A DNA stretch of 64,000 nucleotides from Bombus terrestris (taxonomy: Eukaryota; Arthropoda; Insecta; Hymenoptera; Apidae): positions 12,050,164 through 12,114,163 of the forward strand of contig NC_063274.1 in assembly GCF_910591885.1 (NCBI RefSeq), read 5' to 3'. The position numbers and the translations under genes were made by a program. How positions within the stretch are numbered: the first letter of the stretch is position 1; every line of letters starts with the position of its first letter. Positions 37,091 through 50,846 of the stretch are shown here, piece by piece. The notes beneath the pieces were generated by a model that saw only the letters and a program-made list of their open reading frames with translations, was not told the origin of the DNA and did not search any database.

Positions 37091-40000
37091 AGGTATAACT
37101 TACAGACGCCATTAAATGCCAGCAGCAGGTTTAAACCTCCCAAACCGAGAGCCCTTTGTACCAGGGTGTAAAGATTCCTAGGTCTTGCAGAAGCTCCAGC
37201 ACGGCGTACCATCCTTTTCTCCTTTAACTTCGACCACCCTTTGTACCTGTCACCCGATGAAATTTTGACAATCTCCCGGTTGCGCAACGTACACTACACG
37301 ACCGAAGGAGCGTGAACCCTTCGTTCTCCGACTGAGGCGAGGGTCCTCGAAGAACTCGTTTCGTAATTCCTGCGAGACGAGTGTAACCAAATTGCTTAAT
37401 GCATCGCGGATCTGCGCGAGACATTTCAGATAGGGTCGATTGTTCCGCGATAATGAAGCTTCTTAACAGCGAATTAATTAATTCGAGCCGCGCAGATACG
37501 TTCGTTCGTTTACGCTTCAAAGCGAGAAGGGTTGGAAAGGAAACTCTAATGTTTACTTTAGGGCGTGATTAGTCGGTTTCCTCTCGTTCCTTAACTTTGC
37601 TTGTTGTCTTTCATCGTACCTACACGCGTTCAACTTCGTTCTTGTTGTATTAATGGTAGATATTGTTGCGAACATATAGATTTCGTTGATTTTGTTGAAA
37701 TGTAGGAACCTCTTCTGAGAAGAAGAAAGCTGCTGGTTCTTGCTGACCGGAAGTATTGATTGGTCAAAAGATAGTTTATCTCGATGTTGTAGAATATAAA
37801 GAATGCAATATAATCGTTTGTGCTTTAAACGTTATTTTTTCAAAGATTATTCAGCAATTATGATGTATGCAATGTCTGATTTTTAACGATTCATATATAT
37901 TTTTAAGAATACATCACGCGAAGTAAAACTCGAATGATTGGCCTTGTTCGACAAAGATTTGAAAAATCGGTTCAACAAGATGGAATATCTCATATCTCAT
38001 GATCTAATAATTAGTAATGCGCGTGACGAGCGATGATATTATTGGAATTCGAATAGAAGCTGCTATTAATTGGAATACGCTTAGCGAAAATTTCTTAGTG
38101 AGCGATGGTTACACGATTTTGATCGTAACCAACGCCGAATTACAGTCCCAAGTGCGCTGTATCTCGAATTGAACGCGCGTACACCCTCCATCGGGAATAA
38201 CCGTTATTGATCGACAAGAACGACATCTCATATCGACAAGAATGACATCTATTTCCGTGTGCTACTTAAACGTGGGATGAATCAAATTGCGCCACCTGTA
38301 TAAATCCTTGGAATTACCCCGTTGTGCCGCAGATGTTTCGCAGTGATTGTCCTCCATAAAAAAGCTTCCCTTAGTTGGCGATAAAGCAGTCTTGGGCCTG
38401 ATGGAAATTGAAAAATGCAAAGAACCAGCTACCTCTTCAGCTGCCTTGCCTTTCTTTCTTTCTCTTCGAACGCATCTGACAACGTTGCTTTTCTTTGAAA
38501 ATAGAGAGAGTTGCAGCGAGGATTTTAAAGGTGTCTGCCAGGATCTTCTCTTCCCTATTCTTTGAATTCCTTCCGCTTTTCCTTACACCTTACATTTATT
38601 TTAATCAATATCTTACCGTTGTTAAAATTTTCATGTTACGTAGACAATATTTTATATTAAATAATACCGATATATTTAGAAGATTTCGGTATCAAGAGGT
38701 AGGGTAGGGCAAGAAGATCACACGATACTAGGGATAGTAATTCGTTTTGTGAATGATGCTTTGCAGATCGGGATGACGCGAGATTGGGGTTGCTCTTAAT
38801 CTCTTTCTTACCATACCTTTTCCTTTAACGTATCCCCTATCATAATAAACTCAATCAAAATTCCATCGATTGATTCTATGAAATAAATTCAAAACCAGTA
38901 GTCGACGGTCTGGATACTAAATATCTATGGTACTGTAGGGAAATTAACTCTGATACGATGTTTTAAACTATGTTCTTATCTTGAAAAAAAACCAGTCTCC
39001 GATATAAAGTTAATAACGATTTATTCACGTTCGTTTGGAAATTAGAGAGAGTGATTTAAAACAAAGACTACGATTAGATAAAAAACGACCCAAGAGTCGT
39101 AGCAGAATAAGCAGGGAATGCTATAGGGAAATCAATTCCTTTATAAAAACGGAAAATATGGTAGAACCGAATTTATTTCTAGTACGGAATACGAACGTTT
39201 TAACAATCAAATGACGCGTTATAATTTTCCCATTTTTTGTTAAATTATCGAAATAAGATGTTTCACTCTATTTTAACATTTAACTGGAAACACAAATTCG
39301 TTTGAAAAGTAGAACAAATGGAAACGATTACATCCCTCACACACAGATACCGGGATTTTACACGTTAAGTCCTTCCGCCGTTTCGGTGGATTCAAAACAT
39401 CCCCTTTTCCCAACCTAACCCCAACTACTAACCCCTGACGTGTGAAAAAACATTGCAGGTTATCGGAATAAAAAATATTGATCTTATAACACGTGTCTCG
39501 CAAGGGCTAGCCTACATTCTTCGCGCAGGTTTGTCGTCTGCCGGTCCTAAATCAACATGGACCCATGGCTTTCCTTTCGCGGCGTGTTGACACCGGCTTT
39601 TTGGCTCGTTTACGTCACCTTTACGACGCTCTTCAAGAATATACATGTTGGTATCGAGCAATCTCCGACGGCCGGGCACAAAATCGAACCCACGAATATT
39701 TCATTTCCGTGGATGTCGGAGAACCGTAATCCTGAAATGTGCTGATCGAACTTTGAATTAGAAAGCGCTTCAACGGATATCCTCTAAATCGATAAGATTA
39801 TCCAGGAGTTATAAACCTCGCGTATCGTTCTGCGCGAATATGGAATCTCTATCGGCGGGCTTTCACCTACGAATAAATTTTCGTGATAATTTTCGGACGT
39901 TACGTGAAAAATTTCTGGATCCTGCATCGATTAACGAAGCGTCGTTCGAACCGAGCCAAGTAATTTCACGGGAAGGTAGCTTCCTTCGATGCTTCGATTC

Positions 40001-43000
40001 GACGTTTCTTGATATCGAACAGAATCCTGAGATTTATTTTACTAATTTTCCTTTCGGAAATATTATCTGCTTGGCCAACGATGATACTAGGAAATAAGCG
40101 AATATATAATATTTTAATATTCTATCGAGGAATTTATTGCATGGTTATTGTTCTCCAGTATAGAGTACTGAAATTCCACCACTCCAATCTTGCTGGAATT
40201 TATAAATATTTTATTGGAAATCTATCGTTCCCTTCGAACACGCACTCTATTTCGCTTATCGCAAGTTGAGAAATGAAAAGGATTTTACCTTTAAGGGACT
40301 GATACATAATTTCATAAACGTGGAAAGGACGAGGAACTTGCAAAGCGGCAAACAGAATATCGTTGAACATCAATACAACGTTCGTAGTCACGTTACACGG
40401 CTTTACGTGCGTTTTAGCATGGTACCATGTACGTTGTCTAACCAGTTAATCAATTTCACGTCCTGTACTCCTATTTTGGGGTACGTACATCAGTCCATTT
40501 GAATTGCGAGGACAATTAGAAGCCTGCCGTGTAATGGGATCCTGGATCTGTCTACCGGCTTGTAGATCATGGGTTTGTACTACTTGACAGTGCATCAAGT
40601 AAGAAATAATTAGTCCTTTATTTAAAACCACGACGGATTTTAACCCTTGTAAGACTCAAAAATTCATCTTATTCTCTACATTCATTCATGGATTAAATGC
40701 AGAATGTCGTTACAATGGTAATTTCGAAAATTATAGGAATTTTATTCTAGTTAAATAATTTATTCTCTGATTATTTATATAATTTGATCATTTGAGTGCC
40801 GAGAGCTTGTAGCATATTTAAAATTATATACAAATAATATCACGAATGAAAATAATAATTTTAGTTGAAATCTGAATTTTTACGTAGATGTCGGTTTTTA
40901 AATCCTTTATCACGTTACCTCTTGAAAGGTATTCAGCGCACACGCGGAAACCATGCATCTCTTTGCGCGGAAAATTCCATCAACATTCCTAGAATTCATT
41001 TATACAAATATTTAACCCGTAACCGAGCCTCAATGCCAAACAGTCGCTCGATTATTTTCGCTGTTTAACGAACGTTTCTTTGCATAATGTTCGAATAGTT
41101 CGTTTATAGATAGAAACATTTATTCGTTTACAAAATGTTCAATCACTAATTCATTTAACAAAAATAATTTCAATGTCAGAGTCACAGAAAACTTTTTACC
41201 ATTTCTTCTTTGAACTATTGTTGCTTGAACATTCAAATCGAGCAATTGAACCACTTATTCTGGTAGTTACCACTACGATTATCTCACACCTGCGCTCAAC
41301 GTGATCTCTGTGATCTTGTGCTCCGTCGAAATCGCTTATGCTGCAGAAAACACGTCGCTGTAACTACCCACCATACAAGCGTGTGTTTGTACGCGTATGT
41401 TAGAGAGGTACGAGAAAGATATACACGGACACAAAAGAGATACACGCACGGGAGATTAATTTTCGCCCATGGCGCTAAGTCGGACTGATAGCACAGCCAC
41501 TCGAGCCACTTGAGACATACTTATTCACACCCTCGTCAAGGGCATCGTGCACCTTCTCTTTCGACCACCGACAACTCTTTTTCACCACCCCATTACGGAA
41601 ATTTTCTCTAAGCCCTGTCTGAGGAGGCTCGCCGTCTTTGAATTCGGTCCGTACGCGTTGACGAGCTGTGCATCGACGTATCTCCATAGCGAACTTGCTG
41701 GTGGAGAAAACCAGCGATATGATAGAACTCTGAGTGCTTCATAGCCACGACGATACGATAAGTATTCGGATAGAAAGTGTGCGGCGTCGCGTGAATAACC
41801 ACAGTCCTTACAATTGCGGCTCTAGCTATTCGAAAAAAGCGGACCTGGTCACTTCCATTTGAGATGGCTAAATGTTTTGTGGTCGTGATATACAGTGGCT
41901 ATAAAAGGTATTTGTACATAGTATATTATGTAGTATAGTATAGCATTTATATATTAATTAATCAGATACAGGTATACTAAATTTCGTATTGTTTAGTTGT
42001 ACTTTCATATGACTGTAAAAATTTGATACTATGGAAATGAAATATAGAACCTGATAATAAAATGCTTCATTGGAAATATTCTTTGTAGCAACTATCCTTT
42101 GTAGTATGTAATAGAAATGGGTGGAATTGTCGGATAGAAATATTGATGATTTTATGTAAGAAGAACGAAATAGGCATGCTTATACAATATACTACAAAAG
42201 TAATATGGAGATTTTCCGAATTTGATACAAGAAGAAATATATGAAATTAGCGGATATTTAGATTTATGTACATGTTGGATTTTGTTAGATTCGAAAGCGA
42301 TAAATTATTATTGTGGTGCAACTAATCAAAAATAGCGTCTGTACATTGTAACTTCATCTCCTTGAGATCAGGCGTGGCTATTATTCATCTGTTCATAGTG
42401 TTTTTTTACTAGCAGTTCCATCGTTATATTAATTAATAAAAATTGCGGCAACGGACCAGTGAAAGAGGCATAAAGGGGGATCGTAAAGGAGACGAAGATC
42501 CAGCGGAAATGAGCGTTAGCACGGTCCGCGGTTGAAAGAGATTGAATCCTTCGAGGAGACGGAATCACCTGTTAGGGCAACCGTTAAAGGACTTCGTCCT
42601 GCGTCCTTCCTTCAAAGGAAGCTGAGAAGAAAGGAATTCTGCCGTTCTCATCACGTCAAATTGCCAACCCTCCATCTCTTCCTCTATTAGTGGCGCAAAG
42701 AAAATCTCCCCAGGCTGTGTAATTAATTTCAAATGGCTTGGTTCGTCGGGACGTGTGCGATGTTGTCGTTAAATTGATAATATACTTTCTCGCGGATCAT
42801 CTGACGTGTTTCTTTAAACACCTTACAGATTATTACTTAATTTTAGTCATTTATTGTTTATTCCATTATTTAGGAGCGATAGTTAAACGTTACATTGATC
42901 TAAATTTGATAATATAAATTTAATAAAAGTGGAAATAACATGTATTTATTTTTATAATATATTCTTGATTAATAAACGAAGAAAATTGTATTAAGATTCA

Positions 43001-45415
43001 TAGAATCTTACTATTGAAAGATACATTACTTGACAATTAATCGTAAATATAGAAGAATGATGAAATTAATTAAAATTTGTATATCAATAATTATATTAAT
43101 AATATTGTATAGGAAATACATATATGTGTATAATGATTCCTAGTATGTGCTATGACACATGTAAAGCTATGACATACGCGAAGTATCAGTGTCAATTCTC
43201 ATGCCATTACCCACAGGATTAGCTTTTTATTAAAAATGAAGTTTGATAAACGAATGTCTCGTTGTTCTCAAGGACAATAATCAAACGATGCTAACAACCC
43301 TTATGGCAAGCGACGCTCGTCTGAACTATCGAGTAACGGTACTTAGGATCTCATTACTCGCAGCGTCCTATTACGACGTACTGGGTTAACGAAGGGAGCC
43401 ACAGATTATCTGTCTTCCGTTACGATCTCCGCATCAAGATCTTCTATCCACTTAGGCGAACAAGGACGTTATGTACCCAACCTATTTGTGAATATAACTA
43501 CGACATAATCTGACCGTAGAAATTGCATTAACCCTGATTATTTCCTGTTCCTTGTTATCTGGTTAACTTGTCTTCGGTGAATACTAACCGACTGAAAGGA
43601 ATACACAATTTTACTTTCACCGTCCTTATTCCATTTTTATCTTTTTCATTCTTATGTCGAGTGCCAGCTGTCGAGTTCATTAATCTTTCAATTATTTAAA
43701 TCAAAACAAGATAGATTATACATAATTATTATTCGATCGGTCGAAATTATTCGCTCTTGTAATCATTTAATTTGAATTTATAAAAAGCTAATAAATATCA
43801 AACACCAGAAAAATTGTAGAATTTTGTAGAATAACACGAAACTTTTAGAAATGAAGAATGGAAAATAAGACCCAGGATATACATTTTAATTCAATAGAAA
43901 CGAGAACATCGCATTTAAACAAAATCTTCGTCGACGTTTGTAAACGTTACAAAACAAACTACCCTCAGGCATAACATTCGCACGGTTAATAACGCGCGTG
44001 CATACGTTCGATCCACCGTGCGCCGGTTGGCTTATGGTTCCGGTTTTGCCCCGAAATCAAGAGTATATTTTTAGGAAATCTTTTTTTTTTTGTCGACAGT
44101 GGACACACAGAGAACGTCGGGACGTTGTCAAAGTTGGAACAATTTTTCTACGCGTCTGCTTGATGGGGAGCCGTATATATTCGAAGCCATGGGCACGATA
44201 AAATTTAAAATATACGGTGACACCTTCGCGGCTCCGAAGTGGCTTTAAATTTCCGTTATGCGCCAGCCTAGATATTTCGAGTTATGGACTTCTTTCTGAT
44301 CCGCCTTGCGCCCGCCATTTTTTACTCCCCTTCCGCACGCTGCGACGCCAGGGCTGACACTTTTAATACGTCGCTACATATAACCGTAACACCGTACAAC
44401 CTCGTTTCCATCTCGCATCTATCTCGGAAAAATTGTCTGTGTTCGTCTCGCCGGCGCAATTTATTCTTCGCCGCCCCCGGATAAATTTCTCGTCGATCGT
44501 TCCGTGAAATGAGATCGCGCCCGTAGTCGTGCGGTCAACGGCCAAGTTTGCGTGTTTTCGTATTCGTGTGCTATACATGCGCGCAGTCAAGTACGCGTCG
44601 ACGTTTTCAGAATGAATGTTTTAAAGGTTTCCGCATAGACGAGTCGATGATAGATGGAGTGGTGATAAAAGGTGTAAGGAGTATTGAAGACGTTGGTAGG
44701 GTTGAAAACAGGTATTCGTTAAAAGGTACGTTTGATTGGGTTGAAGATCTTTGCGTGGAAATTCGTGACTGGTTGCGTAGACTGATTCGATTAGGGATGA
44801 CTTTCCTATTACTTCGATTTTGAGAGAGGCAGAGCAGCAAGTGCACTTAGGGGCTCGTCCAAGTTCGTATTAGGCGTAGTCAACTTGTTAAGGATCTATC
44901 CCTCTTGCTGAAACTTGATATACTGATGTTCATGAAGCAGTATGCGAAGTTGAGTATTCTAGACTTTAGACAGCTAATAATTCAGTGCGTAAATATGCAT
45001 ACTCAATATATTTTTTCTTTTGTACTATATCGTCAGGGGTTGTTGTTGATATCAAGTCCGGCATTTAAATCGTTATTAAATACCTTGATTAATTACCACT
45101 TACATAAAAGATGTACTACTCTAAGTTTTTAAAACACGTTTATATAGATAAGAAATACTATGTTAGCTTTTCTCGGTTCTTTTATATTGACTGGATAGAA
45201 AACATCGATTTATCATATAAAATTATATTCGGAAGATAATCTATTAATCTTCTACTATGCTTAGCGAAGTTTATTTATGGTCTACAAATAACAAGGGAGA
45301 CAAAAAGTTTTGGATCGATTGTCTATAAATATCTGATTGATGAGAAGGAAGAAATCGGATACAGTTGTGATTTAACTTAAAATGCACAGAGAATAGAACA
45401 AGGTGTAGCACTGCT
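37091..45415. other. non-coding region, no supported gene
   Basis: AT-rich with moderate islands (37180-37520, 39830-40100, 41280-41830, 42360-42740, 43960-44840). An imperfect 22-bp duplication (ATCGACAAGAA(C/T)GACATCT) lies at 38210-38250. ORFs reach about 90 codons only and none has both an ATG and recognisable homology. The Tc1/mariner-like end at 41893 is listed separately. Confidence 0.5.
41893..41920 (+). mobile_element. Tc1/mariner-like terminal sequence (one end)
   Basis: TA (41891-41892) is followed by CAGTGGCTATAAAAGG and then TATTTGTACA, a close match to the usual insect Tc1/mariner terminus and similar to the one at 3329. The following ~450 bp is very AT-rich with no transposase ORF. 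I did not find the opposite end, so the element's length is unknown and it is probably a decayed relic. Confidence 0.45.
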
Positions 45416-45485
45416 TTGCGAAACTCACGTGTTCGCTTCTCTCGGTATTTTTATTACCGAAAAGAACAAAAGCTCGTGAGTTTGC
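45416..45485. ncRNA. candidate ~70-nt hairpin (pre-miRNA-like)
   Basis: The arm from TTGCGAAACTCACGTG through TTCTCTCGGTA (45416 to about 45448) pairs with the arm from TACCGAAAAGAAC through CTCGTGAGTTTGCA (about 45456-45485). Small bulges and a loop of about 7 nt separate them. The two best-paired segments are AAACTCACG/CGTGAGTTT and CGGTA/TACCG. Arm length and small loop resemble a microRNA precursor, but no seed of a known miRNA is recognised. A short palindromic transposon relic would look the same. Confidence 0.3.
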
Positions 45486-48400
45486 ACTTTATGGTGTTAA
45501 CGCATCATAGATTAACACATAATAAAAGAACTCTTATAAAATTTCGACATCTTTAAAGCATTAATCTATTTCATATTATATCACACATTAATTTATTTCC
45601 TGTCTACCTAGAGGTCCCAACATTTTACGATGCAATTCCCTTTCCCATATTTCAACGTGGCTTTTCTACCAGTACTAAGTGCCTTTTCTAAGCAACGATG
45701 TCCCATAACTGTTAGAAATTTCCATCTACCATCCAGTAACATACAGTAGTTATCCACCTGCTAGTTTGCAATTAGATGGAATCGAAGATGACTATCTGAT
45801 TTTTCGGTAGCGATGAGCTATGATTGTAATTTCCATAGAGGTCAGCGACGCACACGCGAATGACATTAATAACAATACGCTGGTACGGGGGAGGAGGAGG
45901 GATGGCGAGGGTGGTTGGAAGAATAACGAGCTGCATCCAGACCAGCCACGGTCCAAAAATTTCCTGGATCGAACAATTCATCAGCCGCTTTGTTCGTGTT
46001 TGATAGATGGTACCAGTGCAAATACACGAAATTCCGGCTGTGTCCGAGCGGCGCAGTCGCAAAAGTGTCACTTTGATTCCGCTGATTACCACGAATTAAT
46101 GGACTATTTCTATTTCGAGATTGAATACAATTTCGGTTTATTACAAACGCGGATTCGTTATTCAGCTGACGGCGAGCTGCAACGATTATTATTCGTTTTG
46201 TTCGTTCGATTCGTTCGAACAGGGGGAGGTAGGCGGAATTAGTATGTATAAACCCAAACCAGAATAGCGCTGCGGATATATTAGCTAAAGTAATCCTAGC
46301 AACTTGACATGATGCGATTTCCATCGGAGTCATAATGAGAATTCCGTGTTGTTGATCGGTTGCTGGTTGTTACACGTTGATCCTACTTTATAACGTTCCA
46401 TTTCTCGAATAATAACGTTCGATCGTAATTTATCTGTTTGTAGTTTGCGAATCTGTTTTGGCAGACGTATTAACACGAAGCCTATGAAATTGTAGTTTTC
46501 GACCGTCAAACGTGCCGTCACACTATGCGGCATTTGAGTGGGGATACGAAGCAAAAATTAAAATTCGCAGGCCACGTTCGCACGTTTCATAGCATGAAAT
46601 TTGAATGAGGATATGGGACAAACATAAAAAGAAACGCATATAATGTGCAGTTCTCCAGAAACCTGATAACAGGGGATCCGCAAAAATTATTTATCCTCCC
46701 TTCCGTTTCGTCAGATATGGCGCTGACATTTAGTAAGGAACAGAGTTTTTATGTAACATTAAAACTTTTTTTTAAATGTGTATGGCCAGAAATGCGTTCT
46801 TTAACCAAATCGTGGTTACAAATTTATTTTACTAAACAGTTAAAAAATATCCAATGTAGCAGCTTGTAACAGAAAAGAATTCTATGGTAATATACCACAA
46901 TGCATTCTTTGTACAAAACAACCAAAATTATAGGATGGTTCGAACGGTTCTCTTAAATTGCTTTATTTAGAGAAAGAAAGAAATGTTCCGACTGATAATT
47001 AAAATTATACATATTTCTACTCGAATTTTCCATATGTAAGGTTTAAAAAACATTACTTCACAAGAATTAACAAACAAGAGTGTATAATGAACGAGTGAGC
47101 TAATTTTCATTAGTTGTTTAATCCTCTACCCGGTTTTTGTGGAATTATTGCTTTATTATTATATTATTTATATTATTTACTTACATATTGACGATGATGG
47201 TCGTAACGAGCAAAGTTTATGTCACGACAGATTGTATCAATTACACGAGAGAATATTCGTGCGAATCGTTTTGAAACGCGAAAAGTCGAGCAGTTTTCGT
47301 TATTCTACGAGACGTCTATATTAAAAACTAGACCGGTATTAACATTAGTTATTCGTAATTAAGATTTAAGGAGGGCTGTAAAAGAGCTCCCCTATATCAG
47401 AGGATTGGCTCAAAGCTGGTAAAAGATATTACAACCGAACCGTTGCCTTTCAGCCGCTTTAAAGATCTTATTCTATGAAAATGTTTATTAAAAAATGGGA
47501 ACAGACCGCGATTATCGAGGAATATAAAGCAATGAGGGTGGCGGTTCGAACCCTCTTTTAACGATGTACCTTTCCCGCCGTGTTTCTTTTAGAAAGTAAA
47601 ATATAGTAATTATTCCGGGTTGAGAGAAATGATGGTGACTCAACGATGGTGGTATTAACAATTTTTTGGGAGCAATACTACATTATCGTGCGTGTACCTC
47701 CGGTCAACTCGTAAATCAACGAACGAATGAATATTTATGGTGGTTATTAATGGGGTTATGTTGTTGAGGATTATTCGTAGAGTACCGGCGAGGGGTGAAA
47801 CGACACAATGAGAAAACATAATGTAACATGCGGTCTCCCAATACTATCGCTTACTATCCTGCAGAAAGCATCATATATACGTAAATCATGACGCGATTTG
47901 ATCATTTTGCTTTCTCGCTTAATGAATCGTGTACATAGGTATTCTACTATGAGGATAGACGACTGTTGAAAACGCTTTTATGATTATAGTTTAATAGTTC
48001 TTCATAATAAAGATGTTTATGAAAAGGAAGTAGATAGTAATTCTATTTATTTCTGTTTATCTAGCGATACGATTTTGTTCATTTCTTATATATTACGTGA
48101 CAATTATGAAATTTCATTTTAATTATTTCCCAAAGCTATAATGTGAGGCTCATAAAGACAGAAAGAACTGAATTTGTTCGACTTCTATAATTTTCCAATC
48201 TATAATTATAAATTCTATAAATTTCCAATTAAAAATTGGATTTTTTAAATCCAGATCTTAATTAATCGGAATTTATTAGAAGGAATACCTAACAATTATA
48301 TAGATGAAAAAATCAATCACGAAGTATACACGAATTGTGAATATTACGTGAATATTAATATAAATATTACCTAACTTGTTTTCAAGTTTTGAATTTAAAT

Positions 48401-50749
48401 AACGTTATGTACTTTCTAGTTAAATTTTGTTATTAAGCGATTTTGTACGCGCGATTAATGATGGTTTGTCTTTCTGTACAGATCTTTCTCATTCTAGCGA
48501 GAAAGCAGGACAAGCGTATCGGCTTTGGACGTCGGTCACTTTGAGCGATCGATGGTGTGGGTATGAAATTGAAATAGCACTTTCAAGTGCACTGTGGTGC
48601 GTAGCGACAACATTACCAGCAATCCTATTTGCGTTGCCTTCGTCTATCAATCAGGGACAAAGGGATTTGTGGATCGGTGAATCCATGAGATGCGTGGATT
48701 CCAGCTCGTTTGTGTATAGCCCATTCAACGGCTATTCCAAAGTGACACCATCGACATTTTATGTCAGTAACATTCCTATAAACGTAAACGATCGTTTTGA
48801 ATAGGCAGAATTTGCGGAAGTCAGTGAGCTAACTGCGATACAGTTTGATCATCGCCAATTCACCGATGATTTAATAATATAACGTACAAAATGGTTCGAA
48901 TTTTTTTAACCCCCTTTTATATTTTATTTTTCATTTGCTATCTTTTGCAAATATTTAAATATATCGTTTTTTGAAATTAAAAAATGGAGGAAATACGCGA
49001 TTATTAAATTTTCCCATTTTCGAATTTTCGATATCGCATCTCTACGTACAAACACGCGTGTTACGAATAAATTTATCGGTCGATTTAATGCACGCGATAA
49101 ATCAAAATGGCGTGTAACGATGAGATTTTAATCCACAGCATAATTTATTAACAAGATATTTTAATGCAGATTATCGTCACTGCAACGCAATATTATAATA
49201 CCTATAACATCCGCGCTATTACATTACGCCAAATAGCATGTTACCTTAATTTAATCCTGGATTATTTCAATTTTCTAGAAAGACGTACGTAACGAAACGG
49301 TTCATCTAACGTACCGAGCGCGTAATGAAAATACTATTAAAAATATGGTAATTCCGATTGCATTTGTTTACACAGAAAGAGTAGATTTGTCGTTCACTCC
49401 GTTACGGCATTAGCTTCATTATTTCACTTAATGATGCGTTTGATCAAACGGCGCTGCGGTGACGCTATTTGTACGAGTAAATTGGTTGGATGTTACTAAA
49501 GGGAAGGAAGCTGAGGTACTTGCGTGTGAAACCAAGCTTGATGGAATGCAGAGTTTGGCAGGGGTTGCACGCACAAGGGATAGAGGAATAGAAAAGTGTA
49601 GAACAATTTAAGGCACGGTAAAGTACGAAGATATACTTCAAAGTCTCTATTATCAATGGAAAATTGTAATATTTTAGAAGACAATTATTTTACATAAATT
49701 GAAATTACTTTTACGCATGTTAAATTTCAACGTTGCGTGTTGAAGATTTAATTGAACAATTTTTCACGCTAAATTTGGGACTTTATTATAGATTCTACTA
49801 GATTCTTAGGATTTCTTCTAGATTATTAAAATTTATAATAGGTTAAAATACCCAAACATTATCTATGGCAATTTTTCTTCCTTTACTAAATATCAAAATA
49901 TATGTGTACTTTATTTACACTTTGATCTGTACTACTGTTCTATACTCTTAAAAACCAAACTGACCAACTGCACTTGTTGATTCGATTCGATTCTCGAGAA
50001 ACAAACGACCGAGAGAAGAAATCACTTAATTTTAAACATTTATTTATTGCAAAAAGATGGTATAAATAATAATAAGTTCCAAAGTGTTTACAACGTTACC
50101 AGGTTTCTCTACTTTTCAATTTATGAAACATTTCACTGTGGTTTCTGAACGACGCACACGTTTCAATATAAAGCGACGAATATTCAAGAACTGTTAATTT
50201 TACATCACCCATTTCCTTTCAAAGAATCAAACACAAAATTCTCTAATCCTATGGTTCAGTGCCACGTTCTCTACCCGAGCTTCTAGCATTCGTGCGAGGA
50301 AATTTCGCAGCGTAAGATCGAAATCTTGTCAGAATCAAATCGTCTCCGCATCATCAACGAGTCCTTGAAACTTCAAAGGGCCGAATAAGAAATCCGAATT
50401 CAGACGCGACGCTTTTCTATATCATTTGAAGCGGAACGGTTCGTACGCGTATTCTCTCCCATCGGGGGTAGCTAGAAAGTTTAGGTATTGGGGATGGTTG
50501 GTTTATATGGATACAAAGCGTAGAGGTGTGCGCACGGCTGAGTGCGTACGAGCAATCGGTTTAGAGACGGCCGACCGACGATAACAAGGCTGGGCCTGGT
50601 AAAAGGAAACGAAACATCGCAGAATATGCGTGCGGAATTTTTCATGCAATCCCATAAATGGAACGCGCGGCATGGCGCGCACCTTTGCCTTGTATGATGG
50701 TCTCGCTTCTGCTCGAATGACTCTGCTCGTCTCTCTTCTCGCTGCCTCG
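45486..50749. other. non-coding region, no supported gene
   Basis: One GC-balanced island (45830-46340) carries overlapping ORFs on both strands (140 codons plus, 155 codons minus) that match nothing I recognise. The rest is AT-rich. An ORF at 48427-48804 begins at TTG and has no splice context or recognisable domain. Confidence 0.5.

Positions 50750-50844
<95 letters not shown>
50750..50844 (+). repeat. (CT)n microsatellite
   Basis: About 95 bp of almost pure CT dinucleotide with a few TTT interruptions. It produces long artificial Arg-Glu ORFs on the minus strand and Ser-Leu ORFs on the plus strand. It lies within a GC-balanced block (50280-51140). Confidence 0.98.

Positions 50845-50846
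<2 letters not shown>

Noticed and set aside
47535..47565. GGTTCGAACC resembling a tRNA T-loop
   Set aside because: The flanking bases cannot form a five-base T stem, and no acceptor or anticodon arm fits around it. Similar GTTCGAA hits near 46938 and 48893 fail the same way.
48427..48804. 125-codon plus-strand ORF
   Set aside because: Starts at TTG with no ATG until late, no splice signals fitted and no domain recognised.
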